Made by a program: the position numbers and the translations under genes
Shown here: positions 34,654 through 43,595 of the stretch, one piece after another
Numbering within the stretch: the first letter of the stretch is position 1
How the letters are laid out: the number at the start of each line of letters is the position of its first letter
Origin: Caulobacter segnis
GTDB lineage: Bacteria > Pseudomonadota > Alphaproteobacteria > Caulobacterales > Caulobacteraceae
Direction: 5' to 3'
Length of the DNA: 64,000 nucleotides
NCBI RefSeq assembly: GCF_019931575.1
Contig: NZ_CP082923.1
Span: 4,030,001-4,094,000, forward strand
Notes under the pieces: generated by a model
The model's database searches: none
What the model was told of the DNA's origin: nothing
What the model saw: the letters and a program-made list of their open reading frames with translations, nothing else

Positions 34654-35754
34654 ATGAAGGCCGCTGTTCTGCGCGAGGTGGGCAAGCCCCTCGAGATCGA
34701 GACCGTGGCCATCGGCAAGCCCGGCCCGCGCGAGGTGCTGATCCGCACCAAGGCCGCCGGCGTCTGCCATTCGGACCTGCACTTCGTCGAAGGCTCCTAC
34801 ACCCACCCCCTGCCCGCCGTGCTGGGCCACGAGAGCGCCGGGATCGTCGAGGCGGTCGGCGACGAGGTGCGGACGGTCAAGGTCGGCGACCATGTCATCA
34901 CCTGCCTCAACCCCTATTGCGGCCACTGCGAGGTCTGCCTGACCGGCCACATGAACCTGTGCATCAGCCCGGAGACCAAGCGTCCGAAGGGCGCCGAGCC
35001 CCGGCTGTTCAAGGAGGACCTGAACGGCGGGACCGGGCCCATGGCCCAGTTCCTGAACCTGTCGTCCTTCGCCGAGATGATGCTGGTGCACGAGCACGCC
35101 TGCGTGGCGATCCGCAAGGACATGCCGTTCGACCGCGCCGCCCTGATCGGCTGCTCGGTGATGACCGGCGTGGGCTCGGTGATGCACACCTCCAACGTCC
35201 GGCCGGGCGAGACCGTGGCGGTGATCGGCTGCGGCGGCGTGGGCCTGGCCACGATCAACGGCGCGGCGATCGCCGGGGCCGGCCGGATCATCGCCATCGA
35301 CCGCATGCCCTCCAAGCTTGCGCTGGCCAAGACGTTCGGGGCCACGGACGTGGTCGACGCCTCGGCGGTCGACGACGTGGCCAAGGCGGTGCTGGAGCTG
35401 ACGGGCGGCGGCGTCCACCACAGCTTCGAGGCCATCGGCCTGAAGGCCACCGCCGAGGCCTCGTTCAAGATGCTGCGTCGGGGCGGCACGGCCAATGTCA
35501 TCGGCATGATCCCGGTCGGCACCAAGATCGAGCTGCACGGCGTCGACTTCCTGGGCGAGCGCCGTATCCAGGGCAGCTACATGGGCTCCAACCGCTTCCC
35601 GGTCGACATGCCGCGGCTGGTCGACTTCTACATGAACGGCAAACTGAAGCTGGACGAGCTGATCTCGCGCCGGATCAAGCTGGAGGACGTCAACAGCGCG
35701 TTCGACGAGCTGAAGCGCGGGGAACTGGCGCGGTCGGTGATCGTCTTCGATTGA
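34654..35754 (+). CDS. Zinc-dependent alcohol dehydrogenase (class III-like)
   Basis: A 366-residue MDR-superfamily dehydrogenase. Catalytic zinc ligands are in AAGVCHSDLHF and LGHESAGIVE. The structural zinc loop is C-rich (PYCGHCEVCLTGHMNLC). The NAD motif is VIGCGGVGLATINGAAIAGAG. The sequence is closest to Zn-ADHs often listed as NDMA-dependent or class III, but formaldehyde/glutathione specificity is not shown. AGGGAGAG precedes the ATG at 34654. It is monocistronic. Confidence 0.93.
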   Translation: MKAAVLREVGKPLEIETVAIGKPGPREVLIRTKAAGVCHSDLHFVEGSYTHPLPAVLGHESAGIVEAVGDEVRTVKVGDHVITCLNPYCGHCEVCLTGHMNLCISPETKRPKGAEPRLFKEDLNGGTGPMAQFLNLSSFAEMMLVHEHACVAIRKDMPFDRAALIGCSVMTGVGSVMHTSNVRPGETVAVIGCGGVGLATINGAAIAGAGRIIAIDRMPSKLALAKTFGATDVVDASAVDDVAKAVLELTGGGVHHSFEAIGLKATAEASFKMLRRGGTANVIGMIPVGTKIELHGVDFLGERRIQGSYMGSNRFPVDMPRLVDFYMNGKLKLDELISRRIKLEDVNSAFDELKRGELARSVIVFD

Positions 35755-35839
35755 TCACGCGAGCGGCTGGTCTAGTCCAGTTGTCACACCACTGACGAAC
35801 CCTGCGTGTAACTCCGGCCCAGCTTATCGGAGTGTCCCC

Positions 35840-37906
35840 ATGTCCCAGATCGACCGCCGCGGCCTGCTGGCCGCCATCGGCGCCATGGCCCTGCCGCCGG
35901 CCCTGGCCCGCGCCGCCGCGATCGACGCCGACATCCGCACGGGCACGATCAAGGACGTCGAGCACGTGGTGATCCTGATGCAGGAGAACCGCGGCTTCGA
36001 CCACTATTTCGGGACGCTGAAAGGCGTGCGCGGCTTCGGCGACCGCTTTCCGATCCCCGTGCGCGACAAGGGCTCGCGCCAGGACGGCTCGGTGTTCGTC
36101 CAGGCGCATGGCGACCGGCTGCTGGCCCCGTTCCCGCTGGAGACCACCAAGACCTTCGCCCACATGCGGGTCGAGAGCACGCCGCACAGCTGGACCAACG
36201 CCCAGGACGCCTGGGACCAGGGGCGCATGGACCGCTGGCCCGACTCCAAGGAGCCCTGGTCGATGGGCTATTTCGAGCGGGCGGACATCCCGTTCCAGTT
36301 CGCCCTGGCCGAGACCTTCACCGTCTGCGACGCCTATCACTGCTCGACCCAGACCGGGACCAACACCAACCGCCTGTTCCTGTGGACCGGGACCAACGAC
36401 CCGGCCGGAACCCACGGCGGCCCGTCGATCTCGAACTCGCACGACAACTTCGCCGAACAGGGCGGCGCGGCCGAATCCTACACCTGGACCACCTATCCCG
36501 AGCGGCTGCTGAAGGCCGGCGTCTCCTGGCGGATCTATCAGGACATGGCCGACAACTTCACCGACAACCCGCTGGCCGGCTTCAAGGCCTATCGCGACGC
36601 CCACAAGGATCTTCCGGGCTCGGACAAACGCCTGAAGGACCTGGCGCTGACCACCTGGCATCTGGACAAGCTGCGCGAGGACGTGGTGGCGGGTCGCCTG
36701 CCTCAGGTGTCGTGGATCATCGCCCCGGCCGCCGACAGCGAGCATCCGGCCCCGTCCAGCCCGGCCCAGGGCGCGGACTACACCGCCCGGGTCATCGACG
36801 CCCTGACCGCCGATCCCAAGGTCTGGGCGCGGACGGTGTTCCTGGTGATGTTCGACGAGAACGACGGCTTCTTCGACCACATGCCGCCGCCGGCCCCGCC
36901 CTCGCGCGACGCCGCCGGCAAGCCGATCGGCGGATCCACCGTCGACGTCGCCGGCATGCATCATCAGGTGCGCAACCCCACCGAGGCCAAGGCCGAGCGC
37001 GACGACCTGATGGGCCGTCCCTACGGCCTGGGCCCGCGCGTGCCCCTCTACGCCATCTCGCCGTGGAGCCGGGGCGGCTTCGTCGACAGCCAGGTCTTCG
37101 ACCACACCTCGGTGATCCAGTTCCTGGAGAAGCGCTTCGGGGTCATGGAGCCGAACATCGCGCCCTGGCGGCGGGCGGTGTGCGGCGACCTGACCAGCTG
37201 CTTCGACTTCAAGACGCCGAACGACAAGCCGTTCGCACCCCTGCCCCCGACCGCCGAGACGGCCGCCCGCGCCGCCAAGCTGCCCGAGATCAAGCCGCCG
37301 ACCCCGACCACGATCGTCGCCCCGGTCCAGGACACGGGAGCCCGCCCCTCGCGCGCCCTGCCCTACGCCCCGGCGGTCGACGGACGCTTCCGCGACGGGG
37401 CCATGACCCTCAGCCTGGCCAATACTGGCGCGGCGACGACCGTGCTGCAGGTCTATGACCGCCTGCGGCTGGACGCCGTCCCGCGCCGCTACACCGTGGG
37501 GCCGGGCAAGCGCCTGGAAGACGCCTGGCCGACCGGGGCCTATGACCTGTGGGTGCTGGGCCCGAACGGCTTTCACCGGCGCTTCACGGGCGAGGACGCC
37601 GGCGTCGAGATCGCCACCCGCGCCAAGGGGGCGATGCTGCTGGTCACCCTGAGCAATATCGGCAAGACGCCTCGCAAGGTCTCGCTGACCAGCCCCGAGG
37701 GCCTGGACGCCGCGCCCTGGCAGGTCACCCTGGCGCCCTACGAGACCCACGCCCGCGCCGTCCCCACCCGCCAGGGCTGGTACGACCTGACCGCCCGCCT
37801 GAACGGCGAGGAGACCTGGCTGCGCCGCCTGGCCGGCCGGGTCGAGACGGGAAAGGACTCGATCAGCGATCCGCTGATGGGCGGGGCGGCGCTGCTGACG
37901 CTCTGA
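35840..37906 (+). CDS. Phosphocholine-type phospholipase C, Tat-exported
   Basis: A 688-residue non-hemolytic type phospholipase C that cleaves phosphatidylcholine to diacylglycerol and phosphocholine. The leader DRRGLLAAIGAMALPPALARA is a Tat signal. The phosphoesterase domain shows MQENRGFDHYFGTLKGVRGF, TNTNRLFLWTGT and FDENDGFFDHMPPP, which bind the metal and phosphate. The C-terminal third consists of two DUF756 beta domains. It would supply phosphate and choline from host or debris lipids. No chaperone gene (plcR type) adjoins. Confidence 0.93.
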   Translation: MSQIDRRGLLAAIGAMALPPALARAAAIDADIRTGTIKDVEHVVILMQENRGFDHYFGTLKGVRGFGDRFPIPVRDKGSRQDGSVFVQAHGDRLLAPFPLETTKTFAHMRVESTPHSWTNAQDAWDQGRMDRWPDSKEPWSMGYFERADIPFQFALAETFTVCDAYHCSTQTGTNTNRLFLWTGTNDPAGTHGGPSISNSHDNFAEQGGAAESYTWTTYPERLLKAGVSWRIYQDMADNFTDNPLAGFKAYRDAHKDLPGSDKRLKDLALTTWHLDKLREDVVAGRLPQVSWIIAPAADSEHPAPSSPAQGADYTARVIDALTADPKVWARTVFLVMFDENDGFFDHMPPPAPPSRDAAGKPIGGSTVDVAGMHHQVRNPTEAKAERDDLMGRPYGLGPRVPLYAISPWSRGGFVDSQVFDHTSVIQFLEKRFGVMEPNIAPWRRAVCGDLTSCFDFKTPNDKPFAPLPPTAETAARAAKLPEIKPPTPTTIVAPVQDTGARPSRALPYAPAVDGRFRDGAMTLSLANTGAATTVLQVYDRLRLDAVPRRYTVGPGKRLEDAWPTGAYDLWVLGPNGFHRRFTGEDAGVEIATRAKGAMLLVTLSNIGKTPRKVSLTSPEGLDAAPWQVTLAPYETHARAVPTRQGWYDLTARLNGEETWLRRLAGRVETGKDSISDPLMGGAALLTL

Positions 37907-37950
37907 TCGGCGGCAGGCTAGAGTGTGCGCGAAGTTCGAGGATTCGCCGC

Positions 37951-39228
37951 ATGCTCCGTCCCTCCCTGTCCGCTCTCGCCCTCGCCACGGCCCTGGTCGT
38001 CCTCCCCGCCTCCGCCGCGACCGATCCCGCCAAGCTGGTCGCCTCGCCAGCGTTCAAGAAGGCCGTGGCCAAGCTGGATGCGGACTACGACCGCACGGTC
38101 GCCGACATCGTCACCCTGACCGAGATCCCGGCCCCGCCGTTCAAGGAGGAGGCCCGCGCCAAGGCCTATCTCGAGATGCTGAAGGCCCACGGCCTGACCC
38201 ATGTCGAGATGGACGCCGAGGGCAACGTCATGGGCGTCCGTCCGGGCGCGGCGACCCAGGGCAAGGGCCCGTTCGTGGTCATCGCCGCCCACCTCGACAC
38301 CGTTTTCCCCGAAGGCACCGACGTGAAGGTCAAGCGCGAGGGCACGCGGCTGATGGCCCCCGGCATCGGCGACGACACCCGCGCCCTGGCCACCCTGCTG
38401 GCCTATTTGCGCGCCCTCGACGCGGCCGGGATCAAGACCAAGAGCGACATCCTGTTCGTCGGCAATGTCGGCGAGGAGGGGCCCGGCGACCTGCGCGGCA
38501 TCCGCCACCTCTTCAACAAGGGTGCGTACAAGGGCCGGATCAGCGCCTTCTTCTCGATGGACGGTTCGGACCCGTCGCGGATCGTCGACAAGGGCGTCGG
38601 CTCCAAGCGCTATCGCGTGACCTTCAAGGGTCCGGGCGGCCACAGCTACGGCGCGTTCGGCATCGTCAACCCGATGGCGGCCATGGCCAAGGCGGTGACC
38701 GACCTCTACGCGGTCGAGACGCCGAAAGAACCGAAGACCACCTATTCGGCCAGCGTCACCGGCGGCGGCACCTCGGTGAACTCGATCCCGGGCAGCGTCT
38801 TCATGGAGTTCGACATGCGCTCGGAGAGCGCGGCCGAGCTGGCCAGGCTGGACCAGACCCTGGTCGGCATCCTCGACAAGGCGGTGGCGGGCGAGAATGC
38901 CGCGCGCTCCACCAAGGACGGCAAGATCAGCTACGAGGCCAAGGTCATCGGCGAGCGGCCGGCGGGGAACACGCCGCAAACGGCGGACATCGTGGTGCTG
39001 ACGGCGGCGGCGGCCACGGCCCTGGGCTTCACACCCCAGCACGAGGACAGCTCGACCGACTCCAACGTGCCGATGAGCTTAGGGATTCCCGCCGTCACCA
39101 TCGGCGCCGGCGGCAAGGCCGGCCGCGCCCATGCCCTGGACGAGTGGATCGACGTCGAGAAGGCCGAGAGCCTGAAGGGCATGCAGGTCGGCCTGGCCGC
39201 CCTGCTGGCCGTGGCGGGGGTGGACTAA
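37951..39228 (+). CDS. Secreted M20-family metallopeptidase
   Basis: A 425-residue M20/ArgE-like enzyme with a signal peptide (MLRPSLSALALATALVVLPASA). Zinc ligands: His in AAHLDTVFP, Asp in IGDDTRALA, Glu pair in NVGEEGPGD, Asp in SMDGSDPS, and a late His in RAHALDEWI. A dimerisation insert (GGHSYGAFGIVNP) is present. It probably trims peptides or acyl-amino acids in the periplasm. Its end overlaps the convergent EamA gene by 4 bases. Confidence 0.92.
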   Translation: MLRPSLSALALATALVVLPASAATDPAKLVASPAFKKAVAKLDADYDRTVADIVTLTEIPAPPFKEEARAKAYLEMLKAHGLTHVEMDAEGNVMGVRPGAATQGKGPFVVIAAHLDTVFPEGTDVKVKREGTRLMAPGIGDDTRALATLLAYLRALDAAGIKTKSDILFVGNVGEEGPGDLRGIRHLFNKGAYKGRISAFFSMDGSDPSRIVDKGVGSKRYRVTFKGPGGHSYGAFGIVNPMAAMAKAVTDLYAVETPKEPKTTYSASVTGGGTSVNSIPGSVFMEFDMRSESAAELARLDQTLVGILDKAVAGENAARSTKDGKISYEAKVIGERPAGNTPQTADIVVLTAAAATALGFTPQHEDSSTDSNVPMSLGIPAVTIGAGGKAGRAHALDEWIDVEKAESLKGMQVGLAALLAVAGVD

Positions 39229-40190
39229 GGCTTCGCCGGCGCCTTCCGCGTCACCAGCCAGATCCCGCCGCACACCAGGGCCAGCGCCGCGGCGTTCTTC
39301 CAGGCCAGCACCGGCTCGTGCAGGAACAGCGCCGACAGCAGCACCCCGAACACCGGGATCAGGAAGTTGAACACCGCCAGCAGGCCGACCGGGTTGTGCT
39401 TGATCAGCAGGCTCCACAGGGCGAAGGCGGCCGCCGACAGCCCGGCCATATAGGCCAGCAGGGCCAGGGAGCGCGCGTCGAAGCCCGTGAGCGCCCCGCC
39501 GCCGGCGAAGCCGATGGCCAGGAGGCCCGCGCCGCCGATCGACAGCTGCCAGCCGGTCATCACCATGGGGTCGACCTTCTGCGAGATCGACTTGCCCCAG
39601 ATCGAGGCGGCGGCCAGCACGAAGGCGGCGGCGACCACGAAGCCCTCGCCCAGCAGGCTGAACTCGAAATCCAGCCCCTTTCCCCCAAGGTTCACGGCCA
39701 GCACGCCCGCGAAGCCCAGCAGGCAGCCGGCGACCTTGCGCGGCGTCAGGCGATCATCGGGGAACAGGAAGTGGGCCAGGATCACGCCGAAGAACGCGCC
39801 GGTGGCGTTCATGATCGACGACTTCACGCCGGTGGCGTGCGCCAAGCCGACATAGAAGAACACGTACTGCAGCGTGGTCTGGAAGACGCCCAGGCCGACC
39901 ACCCGCGCGACCTGGTCTTTCGGCACGGCCAGCGGCTTGCGGTTCAGGACGGCCAGCACCAGCAGGATCAGCCCGGCCGCCAGGAACCGCCAGCCGGCGA
40001 ACAGCATCTGCGAGGCCGTATCGGTCTTGGCCACGTGCAGCAGGGCGTAGCCCGCCTTCACCGCCGGAAACGCGCTGCCCCACAGCAGGCAGCACAACAC
40101 CGCCATGCCGACGACGAAGCGGCGGTCCTGATAGAGATTGGCTGGGTGAAGGGTCTGGGAGGGGGACAAGGCGGAACCTGAAAAAGACAT
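39225..40190 (-). CDS. EamA-family (DMT) transporter
   Basis: A 321-residue inner-membrane permease with two EamA repeats and about ten helices (first repeat from VVGMAVLCCLLWGSAFPAVKAGY, second from GFVVAAAFVLAAASIWGKSIS). Members export amino acids or drugs. The annotated start is the ATG at 40190. A perfect hairpin touches this codon in the mRNA leader, so a TTG about seven codons later (in SALSPSQ) is a possible alternative. The 3' end overlaps the M20 gene. Confidence 0.9.
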   Translation of the reverse strand: MSFSGSALSPSQTLHPANLYQDRRFVVGMAVLCCLLWGSAFPAVKAGYALLHVAKTDTASQMLFAGWRFLAAGLILLVLAVLNRKPLAVPKDQVARVVGLGVFQTTLQYVFFYVGLAHATGVKSSIMNATGAFFGVILAHFLFPDDRLTPRKVAGCLLGFAGVLAVNLGGKGLDFEFSLLGEGFVVAAAFVLAAASIWGKSISQKVDPMVMTGWQLSIGGAGLLAIGFAGGGALTGFDARSLALLAYMAGLSAAAFALWSLLIKHNPVGLLAVFNFLIPVFGVLLSALFLHEPVLAWKNAAALALVCGGIWLVTRKAPAKP

Positions 40191-40217
40191 CGCCGCTCCA
40201 CGACAGGCGGAGCGGCG
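40191..40217 (-). promoter_or_regulatory. Hairpin immediately before the EamA start codon
   Basis: CGCCGCTCC and GGAGCGGCG form perfect 9-base arms around a 9-base loop. In the mRNA the stem ends directly at the ATG, where a ribosome-binding site would normally lie. It could control translation, or show that the true start is further in. Confidence 0.45.
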
Positions 40218-40262
40218 ACTCGACGGTCCTTCTAGGCAGGCCGATCCGGCGGTTCAACCGCC

Positions 40263-40742
40263 CTAGGCGAATACGGTGAGCAGGACGGGCAGCACCGTCC
40301 CGGCGATCAGCAGGCCCCAGGCGACCTTGCGGTCACGCCCGTAGTTCACCGCCATCCAGACGCCCAGGACGGTGGCCGCCGTGAGCGCCAGGGCCACGAC
40401 CAGGAAGATGGCCTTCAGCAGCACCGTGCCGACCTGGGGGCCTTCCTCGCGTTTCTCCGGCGTGGCCGCCTTGGCGGCCCCGGGCGCGGTCGGCGCGGCG
40501 GCCGGCGGCGCGCGCTTGGGCTTCAGCTGGAAGACCTGGTCCTTGTGCAGCATGCCCAGCTTCTCGATCACCGGCGCCGGCTGGTAGGCGCCGCCGTGCG
40601 ACTCGTGGAGGCCGTACAGCTGGAGCGCGCCGGTCAGCGCGAAGAAGATGACGCTGGGCGCGATGAAGACCCCCAGCCAGGTGTGGATGCGGCGGATGAA
40701 GGCCAGCCTGAGGGCCGGGTTGGCGCGCGGGGGCTTGGTCAC
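40263..40742 (-). CDS. PepSY-associated transmembrane helix protein
   Basis: A 159-residue membrane protein. The N-terminal helix (RRIHTWLGVFIAPSVIFFALTGALQLYGLHE) is the PepSY-TM signature, with a His that may bind metal or heme. A Lys/Ala/Pro-rich loop precedes two C-terminal helices (about residues 105-130 and 138-158). It is shorter than full PepSY-TM proteins. The start is GTG at 40742, supported by AGGAG six bases upstream. Confidence 0.85.
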   Translation of the reverse strand: MTKPPRANPALRLAFIRRIHTWLGVFIAPSVIFFALTGALQLYGLHESHGGAYQPAPVIEKLGMLHKDQVFQLKPKRAPPAAAPTAPGAAKAATPEKREEGPQVGTVLLKAIFLVVALALTAATVLGVWMAVNYGRDRKVAWGLLIAGTVLPVLLTVFA

Positions 40743-40825
40743 GACGGGCTCCTGATGCGGCCGCTGGCCGGCCGGGAGCTTGACCTTAGCGGCTCGGCCG
40801 CGCCGCGCCCTTGATATGGCTCAGG

Positions 40826-42208
40826 TCAGCGCAGGCTGCTCTTGACCCTGTCCAGGTCCGCCGCCGCCAGCTTGGGCGTGTCGTCGCCGACGACGGTCGC
40901 GCCACCATCGGCCAGCATGCGGTCGATGCGGGCCTTCTGCGACTTGAACGAGGCCAGTTCCGAACCGGCCAGGATGGTGCCCTGCGGGACCTTGGCCCCG
41001 ACCGGATTGATCCGCTCGCCCTTCAGCCAGACCTCGTAGTGCAGGTGCGGGCCGGTCGCCAGGCCGGTCGAGCCGACATAGGCCACCACCTGGCCCTGGC
41101 GGACATGGACGCCCGGACGGATGCCGGACGCGTAGCGCGAGATGTGGCCGTAGCCGGTGTCCCACTGGCCCGAATGGCGGATGCGCAGCCAGTTGCCATA
41201 GCCGGCCCAGCGGCGGGCCTCCAGCACCACGCCGTCGCCGGCGGCCAGGATCGGCGTGCCCGTCCCGGCCCCGAAGTCGACGCCCTTGTGGGCGCGGGTG
41301 TAGCCCAGCACCGGGTGCTTGCGCTGGCCGAAGGTCGAGGTGATCCGCGCGCCGTCCACCGGCGTGCGCAGCAGGAAGCCCTTGATGTTCTTGCCCAGCG
41401 CGTCGAAGAACTGTGTCTTGCCCTCGGCGTCGCCCTTGCGGTCGAAGGCGTAGAATTTCTGGCCCTTGACCTCGGCGTATTCCAGGTCGCCAGCCTCGAT
41501 GGTGCGGCCGCTCTCGGTGACCTTGCGGTCGAACACCAGGCAGAAACGGTCGCCTTCCTTGATGTCGCGCGAGAAGTCGATCTTGTGCGAGAACAGCTTG
41601 GCCGCCTGGCTGATGATCGCCGGCGTGCCGCCGACATTGGCCACGCTCTCATAGAACGAGCCGTTCATCTCGCCGCAGGCGACCTTCTGCTCGTCGCGGA
41701 CCTTTTCCTCCAGCTCGCGCAGGCGCAGGGCGCCGTCGAAGGTGCGCGAGACGGTCAGGGTCGAGGATGGGCTGGCCCGCATCGACAGGCCGACCAGACG
41801 GGCCGGGCCGCGCTGGCCCCGACGCTGGGCGATGGCGGCCTCGAAGGCCATGCCGGCCTTGATGTTGACGGTGTCGATGGCGCCTTGCAGGACCGAGACG
41901 ACGGCCTGGGCCTCCTCGGGAGCGACGCCCGCGCGCTGCACGGCGCCTTGCAGGGTCTCGCCGGGGCGAACCTTGACCGCGACGTTCTCGGGACGCTCGA
42001 AGCCGGGCTGGGCCTCGGCGCTGGCGAAGGCCACGTGTTGCAGGGCGACCAGGGCGGCGGGATCCAACGCCGCCTTCTCCGTTCCCGGAGTCTTGGCGTC
42101 GTCGGCGGTCAGCTTCCAGCCCAGGCCCAGCGCCGCCAGGCCGGCGACGGCGATGAAAATCCTCGGCGCCCAGCGCGTCGCGCTGCGTCGCGGATCAAAT
42201 TCCTGCAT
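40826..42208 (-). CDS. M23-family peptidoglycan endopeptidase (LytM type)
   Basis: A 460-residue cell-wall enzyme with an N-terminal membrane anchor (about residues 15-35). A LysM/OapA-like region (VAVKVRPGETLQGAVQRAGV) leads to the LytM domain with zinc motifs RAHKGVDFGAGTGTP and GPHLHYEVW, both intact, so it should be active. The overall layout matches MepM-like DD-endopeptidases that cut crosslinks during growth and division. A pair of TTAAC half-sites about 145 bases upstream suggests CtrA control. Confidence 0.93.
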   Translation of the reverse strand: MQEFDPRRSATRWAPRIFIAVAGLAALGLGWKLTADDAKTPGTEKAALDPAALVALQHVAFASAEAQPGFERPENVAVKVRPGETLQGAVQRAGVAPEEAQAVVSVLQGAIDTVNIKAGMAFEAAIAQRRGQRGPARLVGLSMRASPSSTLTVSRTFDGALRLRELEEKVRDEQKVACGEMNGSFYESVANVGGTPAIISQAAKLFSHKIDFSRDIKEGDRFCLVFDRKVTESGRTIEAGDLEYAEVKGQKFYAFDRKGDAEGKTQFFDALGKNIKGFLLRTPVDGARITSTFGQRKHPVLGYTRAHKGVDFGAGTGTPILAAGDGVVLEARRWAGYGNWLRIRHSGQWDTGYGHISRYASGIRPGVHVRQGQVVAYVGSTGLATGPHLHYEVWLKGERINPVGAKVPQGTILAGSELASFKSQKARIDRMLADGGATVVGDDTPKLAAADLDRVKSSLR

Positions 42209-42350
42209 CGTGCCCCCGTCGGTGCGATGCCGCGCAAGTCAAGATGACACGGCTAGGATGCCCCCCTAGCGGTCGTCGGACCGGACCATGCTCAGACATG
42301 CTCGCGGCGGCAAGGACTATTCGGCGCTTCGGCCGATTTGTCACGGCATG

Positions 42351-42366
42351 GTTAACATCGGTTAAC
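42351..42366 (-). promoter_or_regulatory. Possible CtrA site before the M23 gene
   Basis: Two GTTAAC boxes (42351-42356 and 42361-42366) give TTAA-N6-TTAA, one base shorter than the published TTAA-N7-TTAA CtrA consensus. The M23 gene starts about 145 bases away. A CtrA role is inferred. Confidence 0.5.
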
Positions 42367-42400
42367 AGCCGAAACGTAACCATATGATCCAAATAAGAAA

Positions 42401-42424
42401 ACGCCCACCGTCTCCGGTGGGCGT
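42401..42424 (-). terminator. Rho-independent terminator of ctrA
   Basis: ACGCCCACCG and CGGTGGGCGT form a perfect 10-bp stem with a 4-base loop. On the minus strand it is followed by TTTCTTATTT, 44 bases after the ctrA stop codon. Confidence 0.9.
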
Positions 42425-42467
42425 CTTGTGTACGCTTCACATTTACGCTTACTGAATTCGTCCGAGA

Positions 42468-43163
42468 TCAGGCCGCGTTGACCTGTTCGTTCGGGTCGCG
42501 CAGCACGTAGCCGCGGCCCCAGACCGTCTCGATGTGGTGCTTGCCATGCGCCGAAGCGGCCAGCTTCTTGCGCAGCTTGCAGATGAAGACGTCGATGATC
42601 TTCAGCTCGGGCTCGTCCATGCCGCCGTACAGGTGGTTCAGGAACATTTCCTTGGTCAGGGTCGTGCCCTTACGCAGGGAGAGCAGCTCAAGCATCTGAT
42701 ATTCCTTGCCGGTCAGATGCACGCGGTTGCCGTTCACTTCGACGGTCTTGGCGTCGAGGTTGACGATGATGTCGCCGGTCTTGATAACCGATTGGGCGTG
42801 CCCCTTCGAACGACGGACCACCGCGTGGATGCGGGCGATCATCTCGTCCTTGTGGAAGGGCTTAGTCATGTAGTCGTCGGCGCCGCCGGCGAAGGTCTTC
42901 ACCTTCGTATCGATCTCGGCCGTGCCCGACAGGATCATGATCGGGGTGTTGATCTTCGCGACCCGCAGGGTGCGCAGAACATCGATGCCGCTCATGTCAG
43001 GCAGATTGAGGTCGAGCAGGATGAGATCGTAGTCGTAGATCTTGCCCAGATCGACGCCTTCCTCACCAAGATCCGTCGTATAGACGTTGAAGCCCTCAGA
43101 CTTCAGCATCAGTTCGATGGTCTGCGCCGTCGCGCTGTCATCCTCGATCAACAGTACGCGCAT
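42468..43163 (-). CDS. ctrA: Cell-cycle master regulator CtrA
   Basis: A 231-residue OmpR-type response regulator, exactly the length of Caulobacter CtrA. The receiver starts [20 protein letters not shown] with phospho-acceptor D51 ([13 protein letters not shown]). The DNA-binding domain has [19 protein letters not shown] and [28 protein letters not shown]. The C-terminus ends in AA (EQVNAA), the signal used for ClpXP proteolysis in Caulobacter. CtrA represses replication initiation and drives flagellar, division and methylation genes. The start at 43163 is the family start; a longer frame to 43223 is not used. Confidence 0.98.
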   Translation of the reverse strand: MRVLLIEDDSATAQTIELMLKSEGFNVYTTDLGEEGVDLGKIYDYDLILLDLNLPDMSGIDVLRTLRVAKINTPIMILSGTAEIDTKVKTFAGGADDYMTKPFHKDEMIARIHAVVRRSKGHAQSVIKTGDIIVNLDAKTVEVNGNRVHLTGKEYQMLELLSLRKGTTLTKEMFLNHLYGGMDEPELKIIDVFICKLRKKLAASAHGKHHIETVWGRGYVLRDPNEQVNAA

Positions 43164-43595
43164 GAGCCCCTCCACGCCAAATCTGGCGTATTCGAACGTC
43201 TTAGGCGGAGAGCCGCCGGTCAAACTCTTCGACCACTTTGCCGGAGAGTTAATTTAAGACTGGTTAATGGTGAATGTTTCCGTCGGTCGAATGGTTAATC
43301 TGATTTGCGAATCGGGTGCAAGCGGGTCTCGACCCCTTGGTCACATTGGTCGCACGCGTCGCAGGGGGCCTGTTGGGACGCCCGAGCGACCGCCGGAAAT
43401 CGCCAGGATCCGTGCCCTGAAAGCGGTCCGAACGCCGTTACTCCGTTAAGGCGCGGGTCGACGCCATTCGCACCTGAGGCAAGATTGCGGCGTTCCGTCG
43501 CGGGAATTTGATCGCCATGCTCGCGCTTTCCGGGTGCTCTCCTGACGACCGAAGCTGAGCCGTTTCAAGGGGCCGCGACGCCCCGCCGCAGGGCT
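43164..43595. other. Gene-free stretch: ctrA promoter region
   Basis: A gap of 432 bases between ctrA and the LytTR gene (both on the minus strand). The ctrA-proximal half carries the GANTC and TTAA sites listed separately. The distal part (43314-43595) has lower-quality coding potential and no motif I can support. Confidence 0.6.
43249..43313 (-). promoter_or_regulatory. ctrA promoter with CtrA half-sites and a CcrM site
   Basis: Four TTAA half-sites occur at 43249, 43254, 43264 and 43294; the pair 43254/43264 is TTAA-N6-TTAA. A GAATC (GANTC) methylation site is at 43309-43313, about 146 bases before the start codon. In Caulobacter crescentus ctrA has a distal methylation-sensitive promoter P1 and a proximal CtrA-activated P2; the layout here fits both. 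The promoters themselves were not mapped. Confidence 0.75.
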
